A DNA stretch of 9,976 bases. It comes from Fibrobacter succinogenes (GTDB lineage: Bacteria; Fibrobacterota; Fibrobacteria; Fibrobacterales; CADBQJ01). This document shows, piece after piece, positions 5,874-9,976 of this stretch (position 1 is its first letter; each line of letters starts with the position of its first letter). The translations under genes and the position numbers were made by a program. A model generated the notes under the pieces. The model searched no databases and was not told the DNA's origin. It saw only the letters and a program-made list of their open reading frames with translations. The stretch spans positions 1 to 9,976 of the forward strand of contig CADBQJ010000062.1 in the NCBI GenBank assembly GCA_902796785.1, given 5' to 3'.

Positions 5874-7195
5874 TGCGGACGCGCGCTTTCCAGAAGATCT
5901 ACACGCGAATCGACAACATCACCAAGGCCACCTGCACGCTCCGCGCCGAGGGCGTCGCGAACGACGAGATGGCCTTCGTGGACGGACGCCCCGCGCAGGT
6001 GGTGAAGATCGCCGGCGACAGGGTGACGCTCCAGGTGTTCCCCGGCACGGGCGGCATCTCCACGGACAGCGAGGTGGTCTTCACCGGCGCGCCCCCGACC
6101 GTCAAGGTGGGCGACGCGCTCAAGGGCCGCTTCTTCGACGCCTACGGCCATCCCATCGACGGCGGCCCCGAGGTGGACGGCGAGGTCCGCGAGATCGGCG
6201 GCCCCTCCGTGAACCCCGTGCGGCGCAAGCAGCCCTCCGAGCTGATCGCCACGGGCATCGCGGGCATCGACCTCAACAACACGCTCGTCACCGGGCAGAA
6301 GATCCCCTTCTTCGCCGACGCCGACCAGCCCTACAACCAGGTGATGGCCACCGTGGCCCTGCGCGCGCAGGCCGACGTGATCGTCCTGGGCGGCATGGGG
6401 ATGAGCAACGACGACTACCTCTACTACCGCAACCTCTTCGAGAGCGCCGGCGCCAGCGACCGCATCGTCGCCTTCATGAACACCACGGAGAACCCGCCGG
6501 TGGAACGCCTGCTGGTGCCCGACATGTGCCTGACCGCGGCCGAGTGGTTCGCGACGGAGCAGAAGAAGAAGGTGCTGGTGCTGCTGAGCGACATGACGCT
6601 CTACGCCGACGCCCTCTCGATCGTGAGCAACCGCATGGACCAGATCCCCTCGAAGGACTCCATGCCCGGCTCGCTCTACTCCGACCTGGCGAAGATCTAC
6701 GAGAAGGCGGTGCAGTTCCCCGACGGCGGCTCGATCACCATCATCGCGGTGACCACGCTCTCCGGCGGCGACATCACGCACGCCGTGCCCGACAACACGG
6801 GCTACATCACCGAAGGGCAGCTCTACCTGCGGCGCGACACCGACATCGCCAAGGTGATCATCGACCCGTTCCGCTCGCTCTCCCGCCTGAAGCAGCTGGT
6901 GATCGGCAAGAAGACGCGCGAGGACCACGCCGCCGTGATGAACGCGGCCATCCGCCTCTACGCCGACGCCGCCAACGCCAAGACCAAGCTGGAGAACGGC
7001 TTCGAGCTGACCGACTACGACCGCCGCGCGCTCGGCTTCGCCAAGGACTACTCCGCGGCGCTGCTGGCCATCGACGTCAACATCGGCGTCGAGAAGATGC
7101 TCGACACCGGCTGGGAGCTCTTCGGGCGCTACTTCTCGAAGGACGAGGTCGGCGTCAAGCAGGAACTGATGACCCGGTATTGGAAGGGCGAATAG
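5873..7195 (+). CDS. atpB: V-type ATP synthase non-catalytic subunit B
   Basis: Subunit B alternates with A in the hexameric head and completes each catalytic site with an arginine finger. The 440-residue product starts MRTRAFQKIYTRIDNITKA. In place of a P-loop it has the degenerate segment ADADQPYNQ (148-156), as expected for B. SLSRLK (335-340) carries the probable arginine finger, Arg338, and DNTGYITEGQ lies just upstream. No membrane segment is present. The N-terminal barrel, nucleotide-binding-like core and C-terminal helical bundle occupy the usual proportions, and the length is normal (about 430-470). ATG 5873 overlaps the atpA stop by one base and has a near-perfect Shine-Dalgarno. 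The open frame upstream of 5873 is a high-GC artefact, not an extended protein. atpD starts 12 bases downstream. Confidence 0.97.
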   Translation: MRTRAFQKIYTRIDNITKATCTLRAEGVANDEMAFVDGRPAQVVKIAGDRVTLQVFPGTGGISTDSEVVFTGAPPTVKVGDALKGRFFDAYGHPIDGGPEVDGEVREIGGPSVNPVRRKQPSELIATGIAGIDLNNTLVTGQKIPFFADADQPYNQVMATVALRAQADVIVLGGMGMSNDDYLYYRNLFESAGASDRIVAFMNTTENPPVERLLVPDMCLTAAEWFATEQKKKVLVLLSDMTLYADALSIVSNRMDQIPSKDSMPGSLYSDLAKIYEKAVQFPDGGSITIIAVTTLSGGDITHAVPDNTGYITEGQLYLRRDTDIAKVIIDPFRSLSRLKQLVIGKKTREDHAAVMNAAIRLYADAANAKTKLENGFELTDYDRRALGFAKDYSAALLAIDVNIGVEKMLDTGWELFGRYFSKDEVGVKQELMTRYWKGE

Positions 7196-7207
7196 CCGAG
7201 GCGCGCC

Positions 7208-7816
7208 ATGGCGATCAAGTTCCAGTACAACAAGACCGCGCTCCAGCAGCTCCGCAAGGGGCTGAAGGTGCGCGAGAACGCCCTGCCCACGCTGACGGCC
7301 AAGGAGACCGCGCTGCGGCTCGAGGTCATGAAGGCGCGCGCGGACGTGGCCGAACTGGAACGGCAGTACGCCGAGCGCCTCTCCACGCTCTCCGACTTCG
7401 AGCTCCTCTGGGGCGAAATGCCCGAGGGGCTGGTGCGCCTGGCCGACTCCAAGGTGGAGATCCGCAAGCTGGCCGGCGTGAAGGTCCCCGTGCTGGAGCG
7501 GCTGGAGCTCGAGACGGCCCCGTTCGCCCCGCTCGGCTCGCCGGCGTGGTTCGCCGCGGGCGTCGAGGCGCTCCGCTCCCTGGCCGAGCTGAAGGCGCGC
7601 ATCGCCCTGGCGAAGAACAAGACCGCGATCCTCGAGCACGCGCGCAAGAAGACCACGCAGAAGGTCAACCTGTACGAAAAGGTGCAGATTCCCGAATACC
7701 ACGACGCCATCCTGCGCATCAAGCGCTTCATGGAGGACGAGGAGAACCTCGCCAAGTCGTCGCAGAAGATCCTGAAGACGCGGCTGGCCGCGGCCGCCGA
7801 GGAGGACGCCGCATGA
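7208..7816 (+). CDS. atpD: V-type ATP synthase subunit D (central rotor shaft)
   Basis: Subunit D is the long antiparallel coiled coil that turns inside the A3B3 head and transmits torque to the membrane ring. The 202-residue product shows the family pattern: an N-terminal helix from about residue 5 (FQYNKTALQQLRKGLKV), a middle globular part (about 75-125), and a C-terminal helix with TTQKVNLYEKVQIPEY followed by RIKRFMEDEENLAKSSQ. The first and last helices pair to make the shaft. A short GAGG lies upstream of ATG 7208. The 3' end overlaps atpI by four bases (ATGA), suggesting coupled translation. Subunit F, which normally binds D, has no recognisable gene nearby. The symbol follows V-type naming and does not mean the F-type beta subunit. 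Confidence 0.94.
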   Translation: MAIKFQYNKTALQQLRKGLKVRENALPTLTAKETALRLEVMKARADVAELERQYAERLSTLSDFELLWGEMPEGLVRLADSKVEIRKLAGVKVPVLERLELETAPFAPLGSPAWFAAGVEALRSLAELKARIALAKNKTAILEHARKKTTQKVNLYEKVQIPEYHDAILRIKRFMEDEENLAKSSQKILKTRLAAAAEEDAA

Positions 7817-9729
7817 TCGTCCGGATGCGCCGATTGACCCTTCTCGCGCCCGCCGCCTCGCGCGACGCGCTCCTGGAAGGGCTGCAGAAGCTGGGCTGCG
7901 TGGAGATCGACTCCTCCGAGGAGCGCGACTCGGCCGCGATCGCCGCGACCGCGGAGGCGAGCCGCCGCTACGCCCGCGCGAGGACCGCGCTGCTCCGCGC
8001 CGTGCGCGACTTCTCCGGCGACGCCTCGAAGGTCCGCGGCACGCGCCTTTCCCCCAACCCGAAGAAGAGCCTCGAGCAGGTCGAGCGGACCCTCGAGGCC
8101 TACGACAAGGCGCGCGCCCGCGCCGACGCCCTCGCGCGCGAGATCGCCGCGCGGGAGCCCTGGGGCGACTTCGACCCCGCCCGCCTGGCGGCGCTCGCCG
8201 AACGCGGCTGGCCCGCCCGGCTGCTCCGCGCGCCGGAGAAGAAGGCCGACGAGGCCCTCGCCGAAATCGAATCCTCCGGCGCCGCGGTCGCTGAAGTCGC
8301 CCGCCGCGACGGCTCGCGCCTCTGGCTCGCGCTCGGGTTCTCCGGCGACCTCCCCGCGGGCGTCGAGGAATCCCCGCTCCCGGACCGTCCGCTCTCCGCG
8401 CTGCGCGAAGAGGCGGCGGCGGCCGAGGCGGAAAGGGACGAGCTCTACGAAAAGCTGGTCGCCTTCTCCTCCGACACGGCCTCGCTCGACAAGGGCTGGG
8501 CGACGTCCGAGAACGAAGGCCGCCTCGCCGCCGCCGCGCTCGAGCTCGGCTCCGAGCTCGACGGACGCCTGGCCACGCTGACCGGGTGGTTCCCGGCCGA
8601 CTCCTCCGCCGAGCTGGAATCCTTCCTGAAGGCGCAGAAGTGCTGGTACGAGGTCCGCGAGCCCGCTCCCGACGAGGAGCCGCCGGTGCGGCTGAGGAAC
8701 GGCGCGGTGACGAGCCTCTTCGAGCCCGTGGCGCGGCTCCACTCGCTGCCCCGGTACCGCGAGCTGGACCCCGTCCCCTTCTTCTCGATGTTCTTCGCCT
8801 TCTTCGTGGGCTGCTGCCTGGCCGACGCCGCCTACGGCGCGATCGTCCTCGCCCTGGCGCTGGTCGCCCGCGCGCTGGCCGGCCGGGCGATCAAGCCCCT
8901 GATGACGCTGCTGGCGATCCTGGGCGGCGTGACCGTGGTCTGCGGCGTGGCGCTCAACTCCGTCTTCGGCGAAGCGGTCTTCGGCGAGGGCGGCAGCTGG
9001 TTCACCCCGCTGGCCCCCCAGGGCGGCGTCTACCCGATGATGTCGCTGGCGCTGGTGGTGGGCTTCGTCCAGATCCTGCTGGCCATGGGGCTGCGCTCCT
9101 ACGTCTCCGTCCGCGAACGGGGCTGGAAGCACGGCGTGGAGCCGGCCAGCTTCATCCTGCTCACGCTGGGCCTGCTGGTCTGGGCCGCCAACGAGAGCGC
9201 CCTGCAGGGCAGCCTGCTGGGGCTGCAGATCCACGAGTTCAACGTCAACGGCCTGGCCGTCGGGGCCGCCCTGGCCTCCGTCCCGCAACAGGTCGGCCTC
9301 GGCCTGCTTGCCGCCGGCTCGCTGGGGATCCTCCTCTTCGCCAACATCGGCGCCGCGCCGGCCATGCGCTACTCGGTGCTCTTCTTCTGGTCGATGTACA
9401 ACTACTGCACCAAGATCATCTCCGACGCGCTCTCCTACCTGCGCGTCTTCGCCCTCGGTCTCGCGGGCGGCCTGCTCGCCGCGTCGTTCAACAAGATCGC
9501 CTTCATGCTGATCGAGCACGACGGCGTCCGCGACTACGCCTCGCCGCTGATCGTGGCCACGATCCTGATCCTGGTGGTCGGCCACGCGCTCAACCTCGTC
9601 CTCTCGCTGGTCAGCGCGTTCGTGCACCCGCTGCGCCTGACCTTCGTGGAGTTCTACACCAACCTCGACTATCAGGGCGGCGGACGGCCCTTCCGGCCGC
9701 TCGCCCGAGTGGAAAACGACAACAGATGA
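7813..9729 (+). CDS. atpI: V-type ATP synthase subunit I (membrane stator, a-subunit type)
   Basis: Subunit I (equivalent to eukaryotic V-ATPase a) anchors the peripheral stalk and forms the ion half-channels beside the rotor ring. The 638-residue product has a cytoplasmic N-terminal half (about 1-318, Ala/Glu/Arg-rich, largely helical, with a typical MIVRMRRLTLLAP start) and a membrane half from Pro322 with about seven or eight hydrophobic segments. SYLRVFALGLAGG (541-553) contains Arg544, the counterpart of the essential arginine that releases the ion from the ring. HPLRLTFVEFY near the C-terminus carries a second conserved arginine, Arg608. The protein ends with the family-like GGGRPFRPL segment. 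GGAGG (7801-7805) lies 7 bases before ATG 7813, inside the end of atpD. The reading frame is open well upstream of 7813, but the overlap, ribosome site and homology set the start. The length is normal. Confidence 0.96.
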   Translation: MIVRMRRLTLLAPAASRDALLEGLQKLGCVEIDSSEERDSAAIAATAEASRRYARARTALLRAVRDFSGDASKVRGTRLSPNPKKSLEQVERTLEAYDKARARADALAREIAAREPWGDFDPARLAALAERGWPARLLRAPEKKADEALAEIESSGAAVAEVARRDGSRLWLALGFSGDLPAGVEESPLPDRPLSALREEAAAAEAERDELYEKLVAFSSDTASLDKGWATSENEGRLAAAALELGSELDGRLATLTGWFPADSSAELESFLKAQKCWYEVREPAPDEEPPVRLRNGAVTSLFEPVARLHSLPRYRELDPVPFFSMFFAFFVGCCLADAAYGAIVLALALVARALAGRAIKPLMTLLAILGGVTVVCGVALNSVFGEAVFGEGGSWFTPLAPQGGVYPMMSLALVVGFVQILLAMGLRSYVSVRERGWKHGVEPASFILLTLGLLVWAANESALQGSLLGLQIHEFNVNGLAVGAALASVPQQVGLGLLAAGSLGILLFANIGAAPAMRYSVLFFWSMYNYCTKIISDALSYLRVFALGLAGGLLAASFNKIAFMLIEHDGVRDYASPLIVATILILVVGHALNLVLSLVSAFVHPLRLTFVEFYTNLDYQGGGRPFRPLARVENDNR

Positions 9730-9736
9730 AAACCGC

Positions 9737-9751
9737 AACCTTTCGGAGGTT
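9737..9751 (+). other. Small hairpin enclosing the atpK ribosome binding site
   Basis: AACCT (9737-9741) and AGGTT (9747-9751) form a 5-bp stem with a 5-base loop. The stem includes AGG of the strong Shine-Dalgarno GGAGG (9745-9749), which lies 5 bases before ATG 9755. The ring subunit is needed in more copies than the rest of the complex, so its translation is a likely control point. The stem is weak and may be opened by ribosomes finishing atpI. Any regulatory role is inference. Confidence 0.4.
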
Positions 9752-9754
9752 CAC

Positions 9755-9976
9755 ATGGATGGATCGATTCTTGCGATGATCGGACTTGGCCTGATGGTCG
9801 GTCTTTCGGGCGCCGGCTCCGCGATCGGCCTGGCCGTTTCGGGGCAGGCGCTGCTCGGGATGCTCAAGAAGCGCCCCGAGGCGTTCGGCGTGGGGATGGC
9901 CATGGCCTCCCTGCCCGCCACGCAGGGCCTCTACGGCTTCGTGGGATACGTGCTCTACAGCGGCACGATCAGCGGC
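9755..9976 (+). CDS. atpK: V-type ATP synthase subunit K (proteolipid ring), N-terminal 74 residues (3' end outside window)
   Basis: Subunit K is the hydrophobic proteolipid that forms the ion-carrying rotor ring. The visible 74 residues make one helical hairpin. Helix 1 (about 4-34) holds a glycine-rich GLSGAGSAIGLAVSG. The polar loop is KKRPEAFG (38-45). Helix 2 starts at about 47 and contains LPATQGLYGF (53-62). Helix 2 has Gln57, not the acidic residue, where a single-hairpin c-subunit would carry its ion-binding Glu. This points to a duplicated V-type proteolipid of about 150-160 residues with the Glu in the second hairpin, beyond the window. Leu53, Thr56 and Gln57 align with the Na+ ligands Leu61, Thr64 and Gln65 of E. 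hirae NtpK. The start is set by GGAGG (9745-9749). The gap from atpI is 25 bases, the longest in the operon. Confidence 0.93.
   Translation, partial: MDGSILAMIGLGLMVGLSGAGSAIGLAVSGQALLGMLKKRPEAFGVGMAMASLPATQGLYGFVGYVLYSGTISG

Noticed and set aside
5792..7702. Minus-strand open frame (636 codons) opposite atpB and atpD
   Set aside because: It is an antisense shadow of conserved genes; the translation is Leu/His/Gly/Val-rich and unlike any family I recognise.
6526..7812. Upstream extension of the atpI frame through atpB and atpD
   Set aside because: It is the same high-GC artefact. Subunit I homology begins exactly at ATG 7813, with GGAGG upstream and an ATGA overlap.
7129..9738. Long minus-strand open frame (869 codons) opposite atpD and atpI
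   Set aside because: It is fully antisense to two clear ATPase genes, has biased composition without domains, and no ribosome site that would support it.

Overview
The window is about two-thirds G+C and tightly packed. It looks like the chromosome of a bacterium that uses a V-type (A/V-type) rather than an F-type rotary ATPase. The gene order E - DUF2764 - A - B - D - I - K is, from general knowledge, the layout seen in Bacteroidetes, Chlamydiae, Spirochaetes and relatives. Clear Shine-Dalgarno sites and the high G+C make a high-GC PVC-type lineage (for example Kiritimatiellota or Lentisphaerota) or a spirochaete plausible. The sequence alone does not settle the taxon. I see no mobile element, CRISPR array, tRNA or rRNA.

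Layout. (1) Positions 1-717, minus strand: the first 239 codons of ychF, encoding a ribosome-associated P-loop ATPase; its 3' end lies beyond the window edge. (2) Positions 718-789: a short AT-rich divergent promoter region. (3) Positions 790-2559, plus strand: a YbaL/KefB-type CPA2 cation:proton antiporter with a C-terminal NAD-binding RCK (TrkA-N) domain, closed by an intrinsic terminator that overlaps its stop codon. (4) Positions 2560-2704: the only sizeable intergenic region, AT-rich and full of small inverted repeats, holding the presumed promoter and leader of the ATPase operon. (5) Position 2705 to the window end: atpE, a DUF2764 gene, atpA, atpB, atpD, atpI and the start of atpK, all on the plus strand. 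Gaps are at most 25 bp, and there are two start/stop overlaps.

How the genes work together. AtpA and AtpB form the catalytic A3B3 head. AtpD is the central rotor shaft. AtpE is the peripheral stalk. AtpI is the membrane stator holding the essential arginine. AtpK builds the rotating membrane ring. No recognisable subunit C (AC39/d), F or G/H gene lies in the operon as far as the window shows. The DUF2764 protein sits where a missing soluble subunit would be expected and carries three segments that look like diverged AC39 helical motifs, so it is the best candidate here for an under-described part of a known machine. The visible half of AtpK keeps the Leu-Thr-Gln ion-ligand motif known from the Na+-pumping Enterococcus hirae enzyme, which makes ion specificity an open question. 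The neighbouring antiporter would link the membrane ion gradient to cation exchange, but it appears to be a separate transcription unit.

Apart from these points the window is a conventional housekeeping and bioenergetics region. I found no convincing new system beyond the DUF2764-containing ATPase and some possible leader-RNA structures.
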